Shown: positions 7,994-17,600, counted from the stretch's first letter. The stretch is 64,000 nt of DNA from an uncultured Selenomonadales bacterium (GCA_937910665.1 CALEPR010000108.1:1-64000); one strand, 5' to 3'. Notes: generated by a model not told the origin, from the letters alone. Program-made: numbers and translations.

Positions 7994-8022
7994 ATTGTAC
8001 AACCAAATTTTTTCTTTGTCAA
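7994..8022 (-). promoter_or_regulatory. Strong promoter of porin copy 1
   Basis: Read on the minus strand: TTGACA (8022-8017), a 17-base spacer, then TACAAT (7999-7994). The spacing is ideal and fits an abundant protein. Confidence 0.85.
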
Positions 8023-8134
8023 GAGTTTTTTTAAAAAAAAATATTAAAACTTCATTAAACTTTCAGATTAGTTGAAAAAATTAGCGGCGCGACAACAGAT
8101 TTTTTTTTCACGTTACTAATTTTTTTTTTTAAAA

Positions 8135-8163
8135 TTGACAGCTTTGGGGAAGTTTTATAGAAT
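8135..8163 (+). promoter_or_regulatory. Promoter of the macrodomain gene
   Basis: TTGACA (8135-8140), a 17-base spacer and TAGAAT (8158-8163) lie 20 bases before the GTG start at 8183. Confidence 0.7.
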
Positions 8164-8182
8164 TTTTTCGAGGTGATTTGAA

Positions 8183-8956
8183 GTGAATGAGTTGGAAAAA
8201 ATAAAAAAACTCAACGCAATTTTGATTTCAGAAATGCCGGACTTGCAGGTTGAAAAAGTTCCTGAAACTTTAGCAGAACAGAGAAAACTTTTCCGCGCAT
8301 TGATGAATGTCCGTCCGCCGATGCCGCTCGACAAAAATTTTTTGCAACTGCAGGATGAAATTTTATCTGCAGAAGTTCAGGAGCGCGGAATTGTAAAAAT
8401 TTCTGAAATTCCCGACGCTGAAAAAAATATTAAACTTTGGCAAGGAGACATTACGCGACTTGAAGTTGATGCGATTGTAAACGCCGCGAACTCCGCCTTG
8501 CTTGGCTGTTTTGTACCGCTCCATGCTTGCATAGACAACGCGATTCACTCTGCTGCCGGACTTCAACTGCGCGACGCTTGTAATAAAATTATGCAGGCGC
8601 AAGGTCATTCAGAACCGACAGGCAAGGCGAAAATTACTCCTGCCTTCAATCTGCCGAGCAAATTTGTAATTCACACAGTCGGTCCGATTATTCCTGTAAA
8701 TCGAAAACCGAATCAGGCTGAAGAAAATTTACTTGCCGACTGTTATAAATCTTGTCTTGAAGTTGTGGCAAAAAAAAATCTGCAAAGCATTGCCTTTTGT
8801 TGTATCTCGACAGGCGAATTTCATTTTCCGAACAGACGCGCGGCAGAAATTGCCGTTGAAGTCGTGAGAAATTTTGTTGCAGAAAATAATTTGACTGTAA
8901 TTTTCAACGTGTTCAAAGATTTAGATTTAAAAATTTACCGCGAACTTTTGTCTTGA
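8183..8956 (+). CDS. Zinc-dependent macrodomain protein-ADP-ribose hydrolase
   Basis: A 257-residue protein. After a helical N-terminal extension (about 1-85) comes a macrodomain with the ADP-ribose loop WQGDITRLEVDAIVNAAN, the insertion LLGCFVPLHACIDNAIHSAAG whose Cys-His-Cys spacing matches zinc-containing MacroD-type enzymes, and FVIHTVGP and CCISTGEFHFP near the second phosphate loop. Such enzymes remove ADP-ribose from proteins. Relatives in Firmicutes often sit with a SirTM sirtuin and lipoylation genes, but none is present here. The start is GTG with GAGGTGAT upstream; the nearby ATG is out of frame. Confidence 0.88.
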   Translation: MNELEKIKKLNAILISEMPDLQVEKVPETLAEQRKLFRALMNVRPPMPLDKNFLQLQDEILSAEVQERGIVKISEIPDAEKNIKLWQGDITRLEVDAIVNAANSALLGCFVPLHACIDNAIHSAAGLQLRDACNKIMQAQGHSEPTGKAKITPAFNLPSKFVIHTVGPIIPVNRKPNQAEENLLADCYKSCLEVVAKKNLQSIAFCCISTGEFHFPNRRAAEIAVEVVRNFVAENNLTVIFNVFKDLDLKIYRELLS

Positions 8957-9023
8957 AGGATTTATCAATTTTACCGCCGAATATTTTTTTGAAATTTTTT
9001 AGACAAGGAGTAATGAAATTGAA

Positions 9024-9962
9024 ATGGACATGGAAACGACTTCAAAAAATAAAGTCACGGTGAAAGTTCCCGGGACTTCCGCGAATTGCGGACCGGGTTT
9101 TGATTGTCTTGGACTTGCGGTAACGATTTACAATGAACTTGAATTGACTTTGTTGGAAGAAAATAAACTTGTCATCGAAACGCAGGGCGATGGCGCGGAC
9201 TCCATTCCGACGGACGAAAAAAATATTGTTTGGAAGTCTGCGCGAATGATCTTGGAACGCTCGAAACAAAATGACAAGTTCAAAGGCGCGGTCATCAGAA
9301 TGAAAAATAATATTCCGATGTCGAGGGGACTCGGTTCGAGTGCGGCGGCGATTGTTGCGGGACTTGTCGCCGCGAATGAAATTTTAGAAAAACCTTTCGG
9401 TAAAAATGATTTATTAAAATTCGCGACTGAAATTGAAGGACACCCCGACAATGTTGCGCCTGCACTTTTCGGAGGATTTACTGTCAGCGTCGTCGAGAAA
9501 GGGCAGGTACAAACTTTTTCCTTCCTGCCGAAAATAAAATTGAAAATGGTCGTCGCCGTCCCCGACTTCCAACTTTCAACCAGAACCGCAAGACAAGTTT
9601 TGCCGCAAACCGTTCCGATGAAGGACGCGATTTTTAATATCAGCCGCGCTTCAATGTTGGTTGCAAGTTTAATTCAAGGCAAGGAAAAATTTTTGTCTTT
9701 CGCATTTAACGACGCACTTCATCAGCCCTACAGAAAAAATTTAGTCCCGGGTATGGAGGAAGTTTTTCAAGCCGCGAAGAAAGCTGGTGCGTTGGGCGTT
9801 GCTCTTTCCGGCGCGGGTCCTTGTTTGATAGCCTTCACTGCGGCGAGTCAGAAAATTGAAAATGAAATTGCGACGGAGATGGTTCAGACCTTCAAGCAAA
9901 ACGAAGTGAAAGCCGATGCTTTGATTTTGGATTTGGACACGCGAGGAGCTTTTGTCAGTTAG
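9024..9962 (+). CDS. thrB: Homoserine kinase
   Basis: Phosphorylates homoserine with ATP on the way to threonine. The 312-residue GHMP kinase shows an N-terminal VKVPGTSANCGPGFDCLG, the phosphate loop PMSRGLGSSAAA (about residues 93-105), EGHPDNVAPALFGG and the C-terminal GVALSGAGPCLIAF. The AAGGAG site lies 13 bases before ATG 9024, which is long; the ATG at 9030 is an alternative. thrA and thrC are not adjacent. A heptanucleotide repeat begins on the stop codon. Confidence 0.95.
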   Translation: MDMETTSKNKVTVKVPGTSANCGPGFDCLGLAVTIYNELELTLLEENKLVIETQGDGADSIPTDEKNIVWKSARMILERSKQNDKFKGAVIRMKNNIPMSRGLGSSAAAIVAGLVAANEILEKPFGKNDLLKFATEIEGHPDNVAPALFGGFTVSVVEKGQVQTFSFLPKIKLKMVVAVPDFQLSTRTARQVLPQTVPMKDAIFNISRASMLVASLIQGKEKFLSFAFNDALHQPYRKNLVPGMEEVFQAAKKAGALGVALSGAGPCLIAFTAASQKIENEIATEMVQTFKQNEVKADALILDLDTRGAFVS

Positions 9963-9988
9963 GAGTTAGGAGTTAGGAATTAGGAATG
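9957..9988 (+). repeat. Heptanucleotide array between thrB and nth
   Basis: Tandem 7-base units of the type TTAGGAG/TTAGGAA start at the thrB stop codon and run into the ATG of nth. The array supplies the AGGA sequences in front of the nth start, so it may act as its ribosome site. Confidence 0.8.
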
Positions 9989-10630
9989 ATTTCAGAGTTG
10001 AGGAATGATTTTCGACTTGAGGAATTAAAAATTTTGGAGGAAACTTATCGCGGCGCAGTTCCCGCACTGAAATTCAATTCTGCCTTTGAACTTTTGGTCG
10101 CAGTAATTTTGTCCGCGCAGTGTACTGATAAACGCGTCAATCAAGTTACAGAAATTTTATTTCCGATTGCAAATACTCCGCAAAAAATTTTAGAACTTGG
10201 GCAGGTCGAATTGGAAAAAATTATAAAACCTTGCGGCTTTTTCAAAACAAAATCAAAACACATTATAGAAACTTCAAAACTTTTGTTGGAAAATTACGGC
10301 GGCGAAGTTCCTGCAGACTTTGACGAACTTGTAAAACTGCCCGGCGTTGGTCGAAAAACTGCAAACGTCGTAACAAGCGTGGCTTTTAAAACTCCCGCCA
10401 TCGCCGTCGATACTCATGTCTTCAGATTGGCGAACAGAATGAAACTCGCCGAAGGCAAAACTCCGTTGGAAGTCGAACTCGGTCTGCAAAAAATTATTCC
10501 GCGCGAAAATTGGTCGGCTGCTCACCATTGGTTAATTTGGCACGGCAGAGAAATTTGCAAGGCGCGAAATCCAAAATGTTCGGATTGTCCGCTGAAAAAA
10601 ATTTGTCCCGCTTCAAACGCTACAACTTGA
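9986..10630 (+). CDS. nth: Endonuclease III
   Basis: A 214-residue DNA glycosylase/AP lyase that removes oxidised pyrimidines. It carries the helix-hairpin-helix LPGVGRKTANVV with the catalytic Lys (about residue 121), the catalytic Asp in AVDTHVFR, and a C-terminal 4Fe-4S cluster CKARNPKCSDCPLKKIC with the C-x6-C-x2-C-x5-C pattern. The start codon sits at the end of a heptanucleotide array whose AGGA repeats are the only ribosome-site candidate. It follows thrB by about 24 bases. Confidence 0.95.
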   Translation: MISELRNDFRLEELKILEETYRGAVPALKFNSAFELLVAVILSAQCTDKRVNQVTEILFPIANTPQKILELGQVELEKIIKPCGFFKTKSKHIIETSKLLLENYGGEVPADFDELVKLPGVGRKTANVVTSVAFKTPAIAVDTHVFRLANRMKLAEGKTPLEVELGLQKIIPRENWSAAHHWLIWHGREICKARNPKCSDCPLKKICPASNATT

Positions 10631-10633
10631 ATG

Positions 10634-10662
10634 TTGACATAAAAAAATATTTTGGCTAAACT
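10634..10662 (+). promoter_or_regulatory. Promoter of ylqD-rimM
   Basis: TTGACA (10634-10639), a 17-base spacer and TAAACT (10657-10662) follow immediately after the nth stop codon and precede the ylqD start by 25 bases. Confidence 0.75.
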
Positions 10663-10687
10663 TATCGAACTTGAGGAGGTAGAAATA

Positions 10688-11083
10688 ATGGACAGTGTTT
10701 TAGTAACAGTTCCTGTTTCGGTCAAAGCAAAATTGACCGAGAAACTTAAAGAGCGCACGCTTAATGAACTTACAAAACTCGTTGAGCAGATGGATTTGGA
10801 AATCAAACAGATCAGCATTGATCGTCAGCGCGACTTGGATAATCACCCCGAACAGAGCGAGCAAATTGCGCGTTTTTACGGCAACGAAATTTCTCAGCGT
10901 CAACGCCGCCGCGAAGAGGCAATTATTCGCAAAGAAACTATGGAAAAACTTTCTATAGGCGCAGAGATCAATCAGGGAACTTTGGAGCGTCAAGTCGAAT
11001 TGAAAATCGGCGACAATATGCGCGACATTGTGAACGTGGAAATTTTGATTGAGGATGATAAAATCATTGCGATCAGAGAATAA
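10688..11083 (+). CDS. ylqD: YlqD family protein
   Basis: A 131-residue conserved Firmicutes protein of unknown function. It begins MDSVLVTVPVSVKAKLTEKLK, has a charged helical middle that looks like a coiled coil (about 20-85), and ends in a short beta region (VELKIGDNMRDIVNVEIL). In many Firmicutes ylqD lies in the rpsP-ylqC-ylqD-rimM-trmD operon; here only rimM follows, which supports the identification. GAGGAGGT lies eight bases before the ATG at 10688. Confidence 0.8.
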   Translation: MDSVLVTVPVSVKAKLTEKLKERTLNELTKLVEQMDLEIKQISIDRQRDLDNHPEQSEQIARFYGNEISQRQRRREEAIIRKETMEKLSIGAEINQGTLERQVELKIGDNMRDIVNVEILIEDDKIIAIRE

Positions 11084-11561
11084 AATTAAAATCGGTAAAC
11101 TTGGAAAAGCTCGCGGCTTGGACGGAACTTTAAAAATAATTTCGCTGACAGATTTTGAGGGCAGATTTGACAATCTTGAAAAAATTTTTGTCGGCGAAAA
11201 AATTTTTGAAATCGAAAGCGTCAAAAATATCGGCGGTGAAATTTTTATAAAGTTTGTCGGAATTGACAACAGAGAACTTGCCAAAACTTTGACAAATAAA
11301 TTTTTGCAAGTCGATCGAAAAGATGCCGCACCTTTGGACGAAGGAGAATTTTACACTTTCGACATAATCGGCTGCGAAGTTTCCGACGGCGAAAAAATTT
11401 TTGGCAAAGTCGCCGAAGTTTTGAAAACCGGCAGCAACGATGTCTTTCAAGTTGTCGGCGAAAATGAAATTTTAATTCCCGCCATAAAGTCTGTCGTAAA
11501 AAAAATTGACGTTGCGGCGAAAAAAATTTTTATCGACTCCGCACAACTTGAAGAAATTTAA
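11055..11561 (+). CDS. rimM: Ribosome maturation factor RimM
   Basis: Helps assemble the head of the 30S subunit by binding ribosomal protein S19. About 168 residues: an N-terminal RimM barrel (IGKLGKARGLDGTLKI, about 10-90) and a C-terminal PRC-barrel (EFYTFDIIGCEV, VFQVVGENEILIPAIKSVV). The frame overlaps the end of ylqD by about 29 bases. The exact start is uncertain: ATG 11055 or TTG 11067 are candidates and neither has an ideal ribosome site. trmD, its usual downstream neighbour, is absent. Confidence 0.9.
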   Translation: MIKSLRSENKIKIGKLGKARGLDGTLKIISLTDFEGRFDNLEKIFVGEKIFEIESVKNIGGEIFIKFVGIDNRELAKTLTNKFLQVDRKDAAPLDEGEFYTFDIIGCEVSDGEKIFGKVAEVLKTGSNDVFQVVGENEILIPAIKSVVKKIDVAAKKIFIDSAQLEEI

Positions 11562-11570
11562 TCGAAAAAA

Positions 11571-11600
11571 AATCCCCCGCATTTGGAGGATAATTTTTTT
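11571..11600 (+). terminator. Probable terminator after rimM
   Basis: ATCCCCC and GGAGGAT can pair with one mismatch around a short loop, followed by a T run. The pairing is imperfect, but it sits just after the rimM stop and before the convergent porin gene. Confidence 0.5.
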
Positions 11601-11634
11601 GTCTGAAATATTTTTCGTTCTGAAAATTTTTTTA

Positions 11635-12861
11635 TCAGAAGAAGAGACTGACGCGAGCGAAAATAGTTTTATCGTCTTGTTTTGTATCTAAAGTTTTGCC
11701 TGAGAAATAACTGACCTTTGTCAAAGTATTTTTCAGCGGCGACCAAGTTAATCCTGCTTCAACGCCTTTTTTGTTCGTTGTGCCGAACCAAGGATCAAAA
11801 GTAGGAGCAAAACCAACATTAGCACCAACATATCTGTAAGCCGCGAAAACTCCCCAGCTGCCTTCTTTCTTTCTGTTCGCACCGGCATAAGCGAGCTCAA
11901 TATTGTAACCGCGTTTGTAATAATCAGCTTCAGTATTCTCAGCGTATGCTCCCGAAAGTTTTACGTCGCCGAATTTATATCCGGCTCCGACGCTCCAGAT
12001 ATTTGCATCGTCCGAGCCGTCGTTATTTGTCACTGTGAGAGCATCCGAACTGAAATGACGATAACCGACACCGAAATTTAATTTGCTGTTGTCGTAGAGA
12101 AGATCCGCACCGACGTAATCCGCAGGATCAGCATTGCTGATTGTACTCCAACGTCCGCCTTCGACTAAAACTTTAAATTTGTCGCCGAAAATCAAACGTC
12201 CGCCGCTGAAGAAATCATCAGCCACAATTCCGCTGTCTGCATTACTGTAAAGCGGCATTTTTCCTAAATCAATTTCAAAATTTTTGTATTTGCCTTCCGC
12301 ATAAACATAAGTCAACGCCAAGTCGGTTGTAGTGTCATCTTTGACATTGTTGGTTGCGGTGAAACGAGCTTTTGCTTTCCAATGTTCATTAACTTCAGCA
12401 GTCGGGAACAAGCGAATTTGCAACTGATTGCGAGTAGCTTTTCTTTCTCCTCCGCCAATAAGATCGCGTTTGTCATTCCAATAACGATAACGCAATTCTC
12501 CTGTCCACTGAACCATATCGGAATGTTTTTCAAGCTCAGAAACTCTCACGCCGAGACTGTCGAGTTCATTTCTAAATTCTGCCGCAAGTTTATCAAGTTC
12601 GGCTTTGCTTGCGCCGCTGGGATTTTTTGCCATTGCCTTTGCAATCATCTGCGCCATTTCGTAACGCGTAATGTTTCTGTTGCCCAAGAAAGTTCCGTCA
12701 CCGTAACCTTCGATAACGCCCTCGCTCGCAAGTTTAGTGACTGAATTGTAAGCCCAGTGACCTGCAGGAACATCACTGAAAGGATTTGCCGCCGCAAAAG
12801 TTGTTGCGGTCGCTCCAACTACCAATGCACCTGTCAAAGCTGCGATAACTGATTTTTTCAT
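11635..12861 (-). CDS. OmpM-type porin with S-layer homology domain (copy 2)
   Basis: A 408-residue paralogue of the porin at 6.5 kb. Signal peptide, SLH domain (about 27-80) and coiled coil are almost residue-for-residue the same in the two proteins, while the beta-barrel from about residue 120 is different and shorter, ending FARVSLFF with terminal Phe. The start at 12861 has the same AAGGAGG spacing as copy 1. It should form channels and tether the outer membrane to peptidoglycan. The two copies lie in the same direction 5 kb apart. Confidence 0.93.
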   Translation of the reverse strand: MKKSVIAALTGALVVGATATTFAAANPFSDVPAGHWAYNSVTKLASEGVIEGYGDGTFLGNRNITRYEMAQMIAKAMAKNPSGASKAELDKLAAEFRNELDSLGVRVSELEKHSDMVQWTGELRYRYWNDKRDLIGGGERKATRNQLQIRLFPTAEVNEHWKAKARFTATNNVKDDTTTDLALTYVYAEGKYKNFEIDLGKMPLYSNADSGIVADDFFSGGRLIFGDKFKVLVEGGRWSTISNADPADYVGADLLYDNSKLNFGVGYRHFSSDALTVTNNDGSDDANIWSVGAGYKFGDVKLSGAYAENTEADYYKRGYNIELAYAGANRKKEGSWGVFAAYRYVGANVGFAPTFDPWFGTTNKKGVEAGLTWSPLKNTLTKVSYFSGKTLDTKQDDKTIFARVSLFF

Positions 12862-12870
12862 TCTGAACAT

Positions 12871-12993
12871 CCTCCTTAGAGATGAACGCCTAGAAAAATT
12901 TTTACTTTGACTTTCAGTTCAGCTTTGAGAAATTTTTTCGGAGTGTCCATGTTTCCTCTGAACTTTTCTCTTGCCGTCCTTCAAGTTGGGCGC
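12871..12993 (-). promoter_or_regulatory. Long conserved 5' leader of porin copy 2
   Basis: This leader matches that of copy 1 over most of its length, including the AGTTCAG/CTGAACT pair (plus-strand positions 12958-12964 and 12916-12922) at the same spacing, although the sequence inside the loop has changed. Loop change with stem retention is what an RNA structure would show. Confidence 0.55.
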
Positions 12994-13022
12994 ATTTTAC
13001 AACTAAGATTTTTATTTGTCAA
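12994..13022 (-). promoter_or_regulatory. Strong promoter of porin copy 2
   Basis: Minus strand TTGACA (13022-13017), 17-base spacer, TAAAAT (12999-12994), the same geometry as in copy 1. Confidence 0.85.
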
Positions 13023-13074
13023 GTTTTTTGGAACAATTCTTTCTCGTCTTTCAGTTAAGATTCACGATTTTATT

Positions 13075-14469
13075 TTATTTGCTTGCTCCATTCAGAACAT
13101 GAGCAGTCAAAAAAATCATAAGTTCAGATTCAGTTTTGCTTTTGTGGTGATTCTTGAACAACGCACCTAAAATTGGAAGGTCGCCCAAGAAAGGAATTTT
13201 GATCAAACTTTTTTCTTCCTCTGCGCCGATAAGTCCGCCGATAATCATTGGCTCGCCGTCGCGAACAGTGACAGTTGTATCAGCTGAGCGAGTATTAAAT
13301 CTGTAAGCCTGCATTTCGGCAACATATTGCGGCGTACTGACTTCGGTGTGAATTGTCGCGGTAATTGTTCCGTCGTCATTTATTCGCGGAGTATATTTCA
13401 AAATTATTCCTGCGTCTTTGTACTCTATCGAAGTGGTCGAAGTGGAATTTGTAACTTGGACAGTGCGAACCGGAACTTTATTGCCGACATTTATAATTGC
13501 TTCGCGTCCTTGAATTGTAGTGACGTTCGGGCGAGATAAAATTTTTGCCTTGCCGTCCGTGACAAGCGCATTTATTTTCGCGCCGTAATAAAATTCAAAA
13601 GGTATTCCTTCAGGTCCGCGACCAAATTGCAAAATTCCATAGCCTGTATTGTCATTTGCTTTACGAGTATATTCTTCTCTGTAATATTCCGGCGTTCGCA
13701 AAGTTCCATTTGAATTGTAACTTGGCGCATTGTATTCTATGTCGCGTTCAGGATATTGCGGAGCGGTTGACCACATCCACTCAACGCCTAAATTTTTGCT
13801 TGCGTTTTTGTCAATGGCGACAATTTTTGCCTCGACTGAAACTTGCTTTAATTCCACGTCCAAAGTTTCCAGAAGTTTTTTTGCGCGTTCATATTCGTCC
13901 GCAGTTCCAAACAAAACTAAAGCGTTCACGTCAGGATTTATCATAACTCTTGTGTTTTCATCAGAATTTTGACTATTTTTATCAATAACTCTTGTGTTTT
14001 CATCAGAATTTTGACTATTTTTATCATAAACAGAATAGCCGGTGCCATCCTTATTTTCAACAATTCTATCAGGAGTTCTCTCCTTTATTGTGACGTTTTC
14101 TAAAGACATACCGACAGCTTGTTGCAGAAATTTTGCGTCGCCATACTTTATTGGCAAAACATAAGTTTGCATTAAAGAAATATTTTGCTTCGTCGTGAAA
14201 ATGTAAGTTCCATCCACTTCCGCAAATTTTAAATTATTTGTCTTGGCGATAATCTCCAAAGCGTCCTCAGGATAAACATCAATCAAGGTTACAGAAATTT
14301 TTCCGTCCACAGAATCATCGACAGAAACATTTAATCTGCCTGTCTTCGCCACCATCATAATTGTAGAGCGCAAATCTCCGTTGCGAACATTTAAATTCAT
14401 CGCGGAAGAAAAATTTTGGGAAGTGAAAATAAAAAAAATCGTCAAGATTGCCGACAAAATTTTTTTCAT
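13075..14469 (-). CDS. Secretin of a type II secretion or type IV pilus system
   Basis: A 464-residue outer-membrane channel subunit (GspD/PilQ family). A signal peptide (residues 1 to about 24, ending FSSA) is followed by an STN/N0-like domain (about 25-95), a short N1-like domain, and the secretin core with VPVRTVQVTN, VEAKIVAIDKN and the C-terminal signature DGEPMIIGGLIGAEE. Residues around 150-180 hold a perfect 14-residue tandem duplication (unit DKNSQNSDENTRVI). ATG 14469 follows AAGGAG. It is small for a secretin and stands alone; the likely partner ATPase and prepilins are elsewhere in the window. Confidence 0.9.
   Translation of the reverse strand: MKKILSAILTIFFIFTSQNFSSAMNLNVRNGDLRSTIMMVAKTGRLNVSVDDSVDGKISVTLIDVYPEDALEIIAKTNNLKFAEVDGTYIFTTKQNISLMQTYVLPIKYGDAKFLQQAVGMSLENVTIKERTPDRIVENKDGTGYSVYDKNSQNSDENTRVIDKNSQNSDENTRVMINPDVNALVLFGTADEYERAKKLLETLDVELKQVSVEAKIVAIDKNASKNLGVEWMWSTAPQYPERDIEYNAPSYNSNGTLRTPEYYREEYTRKANDNTGYGILQFGRGPEGIPFEFYYGAKINALVTDGKAKILSRPNVTTIQGREAIINVGNKVPVRTVQVTNSTSTTSIEYKDAGIILKYTPRINDDGTITATIHTEVSTPQYVAEMQAYRFNTRSADTTVTVRDGEPMIIGGLIGAEEEKSLIKIPFLGDLPILGALFKNHHKSKTESELMIFLTAHVLNGASK
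13943..14026 (-). repeat. Perfect 42-bp tandem duplication in the secretin gene
   Basis: Bases 13943-13984 and 13985-14026 are identical. The unit is 14 codons, so the frame is kept. It lies in the linker between the N-domains and the secretin core. Confidence 0.95.
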
Positions 14470-14508
14470 TTCAATCACTCCTTTGCTTTGTGAAAATTAT
14501 CTGAAATA

Positions 14509-14538
14509 AATTTATCACAAAGTGACTTTGCAAGTCAA
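14509..14538 (-). promoter_or_regulatory. Candidate promoter of the secretin gene
   Basis: Minus strand TTGACT (14538-14533), an 18-base spacer and TAAATT (14514-14509). Inverted repeats overlap it: CTTTGTGA/TCACAAAG (14486-14493, 14515-14522) and TGACT/AGTCA around 14523-14537, which might be operator sites. Confidence 0.4.
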
Positions 14539-14687
14539 TCACCTCAAGTAAAAAAAGTTTTATCAATCAGTTGAATTTGGAACTTGTATTCCTTGAAGCT
14601 TTAAAAGTTTTTTATTGCAGGAAAAAGTTTTGTCACGGCGAAATGACGAAAAATATTCTGATTTTAATTTTGGAGGTTTTTCATTTT

Positions 14688-17600
14688 ATGAATTTGTACA
14701 AAAAAGTTGATACTAATTTAAATTTTGCAAGTCGCGAAAAAGAAGTTGAAAATTTTTGGGCAGAAAATAAAATTGCCGACAAAGCAATTTCTCAGCGCGA
14801 AGGTTGCAAAGATTATACTTTTTATGACGGCCCGCCGACTGCGAATGGTCAGCCGCATATCGGACATGTTTTGACGCGCGTCATTAAAGATTTATTTCCG
14901 CGCTATCACTCAATGAAAGGCGAAAAAGTTTTGCGTAAAGCCGGCTGGGACACTCACGGCTTGCCTGTCGAACTTGAAGTTGAAAAACTTATCGGCATTA
15001 ACGGCAAAGATCAGATTGAGGCGTACGGCATTGAACCTTTCATCAAAAAGTGTCGCGAGTCTGTCTGGAAGTATAAAGCAATGTGGGAGGAATTTTCCGG
15101 CGTTGTCGGTTTCTGGGCTGATATGGAAAATCCTTACATCACTTACGAAAATAATTACATTGAGTCCGAATGGTGGGCACTCAAAAAAATTTGGGAAAAA
15201 GATTTGCTCTACAAAGGTCATAAAGTTGTGCCGTACTGCCCGCGCTGCGGAACTCCGCTTTCAAGTCATGAAGTTTCACTCGGCTACAAAGATTTGAAAG
15301 AACGCTCCGCCGTCGTGAAATTTAAAGCTGTGGACGACGACGCATTTTATTTGGCTTGGACGACAACGCCATGGACTTTGCCTTCAAATTTAGTTTTGTG
15401 CGTCAATCCGAAAGTCGATTATGTCAAAGTCGAAGTCGACGGCGTGAAATATATTTTGGCTGAAGCGTTAGTTGAAAAAGTTTTTGCTGACTTCGAGGGC
15501 GAGAAAAAAATTTTGGCGAAGTTCAAAGGTCAAGATTTAGAATTTAAAAAATATGAACCGCTCTATCCTTTCGCAGATGAAATTGTAAAAAAATCCGGCA
15601 AGAAAAATGTTTTCATCGTGGTCTGCGACGATTATGTCACGACTGAGGACGGCACAGGAATTGTTCACTGTGCTCCGGCTTTTGGTGAAGATGATAATCG
15701 CGTTTGCAAAAAATATGACACGCCTTTTGTTCAGTTCGTGGACGGCAAAGGAAATATGACTCAAGAAACTTATTGGGCAGGAACTTTTGTTAAAGATGCT
15801 GATCCGCTTGTCTTGGAAGATTTAAAGAAGTCGGGAAAACTTTTTAAAGCTCCAGTTTTTGAACACAGTTATCCGCACTGCTGGCGTTGTGATACTCCGC
15901 TGATTTATTATGCGCGTGAGTCTTGGTTTATCAAAATGACTGCGGTTAAAGAAAATCTGTTGAAAAATAATTCGCAAATAAATTGGATTCCGCCGACGAT
16001 CGGCACAGGTCGCTTTGGTGATTGGTTGGAACATGTTCAAGACTGGGGAATTTCTCGCAACAGGTACTGGGGAACTCCGCTGAATATTTGGGAGTGTTCT
16101 TGCGGTCATCAACATTCAATCGGCTCAATCGAGGAATTAAAATCGCTGTCGAAAAATTGTCCTGAAGATATTGAATTGCATCGACCATACATTGACAACG
16201 TGACTTTTTCTTGCGAAAAATGCGGCGGCGAAATGCATCGAGTTCCTGAAGTTATCGACTGCTGGTTTGACAGCGGCGCAATGCCTTTCGCGCAGTGGCA
16301 CTATCCTTTCGAGAACAAAGAAATTTTTGAAAATCATTTTCCTGCCGACTTCATCAGCGAGGCAGTTGATCAAACTCGCGGTTGGTTTTATTCACTGCTG
16401 GCAATTTCAACTTTGCTGTTCGACAAGCCGAGTTTTGAAAATGTAATTGTGCTTGGCTTGGTTCTCGACAAGGACGGTCAAAAAATGTCGAAGTCGAAGG
16501 GCAACGCAGTCGCGCCGATGGAAACTTTGAAAAAACATGGCGCAGATGCAATTCGCTGGTACTTTTATGAAAATTCCGCGCCTTGGCTGCCGAACAAATT
16601 TTCTGATGACGCAGTTACTGAAGGACAGAGAAAATTTCTCGGCACGCTGTGGAATACTTACGCATTTTTTGTTCTCTACGCGAATATTGACAACTTCGAC
16701 GCAACTAAATATCAACTCGACTACGATAAACTTTCTGTAATGGATAAGTGGTGTTTGTCGCGCTTAAATTCTGTCGTGAAAACTGTTGATGAAAGTCTTG
16801 CGGCTTATAAAGTTCCTGAAACTGCAAAAACCTTGCAAAGTTTTATCGACGAACTTTCAAACTGGTATGTCCGCAGAAGTCGCGCAAGATTTTGGGCAAA
16901 GGGTATGGAGCAGGATAAAATTAACGCTTACATGACGCTTTACACTGCGCTTGTTACTTTTGCAAAAATTTCTGCGCCGATGATTCCTTTCATCACAGAA
17001 AATATTTACAGAAATTTAGTTTGCTCAATCGACAACTCCGCGCCTGAATCTGTTCACCTGTGCGACTTCCCTGTTGCTGAAGAAAAATTTATCGACAGCG
17101 AACTTGAGAAAAACATGGACGAAGTTTTGAAAATTGTTGTGCTCGGTCGTGCGGCTAGAAATTCTGCAAATATTAAAAATCGTCAGCCTGTTGAAAAAAT
17201 GTTTGTGAAAGCTCCTGCGACTTTGCCTGAATTTTTTGTTGAGATTGTCGAGGACGAACTCAACGTTAAGTCGGTCGAGTTCCGCGCAGACATGGAAGAA
17301 TTTGTTAAATACAACATTAAACCTAACTTCAGAGTTCTGGGCAAAAAGGTCGGCAAAAAAATGTCTGCAGTTCAAAATATTTTAAAAACTTTGGACGGCG
17401 CGAAGTCAAAAGTTGAACTCGACAAGACCGGCGAATTAAAAATTTCTGTCGAAGGCGAAGAAATTATTTTGACGCAGGAAGATATTGAAATTTCTGTCGC
17501 GCAGAGCGAAGGTTACAACTGTCAAACTGACAATGAAATTTCTATCGCGCTTTCGACGACTTTAACGCCTGAACTCATTGAGGAAGGTTTTGTTCGCGAA

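Noticed and set aside
10700..11284. 194-codon frame antisense to ylqD and rimM
   Set aside because: It covers two well-supported plus-strand genes and shows no motif.
14530..14687. Possible T-box leader before ileS
   Set aside because: No T-box core (TGGNACCGCG type) or specifier stem is visible; the same holds for alaS at 17.83-18.04 kb.
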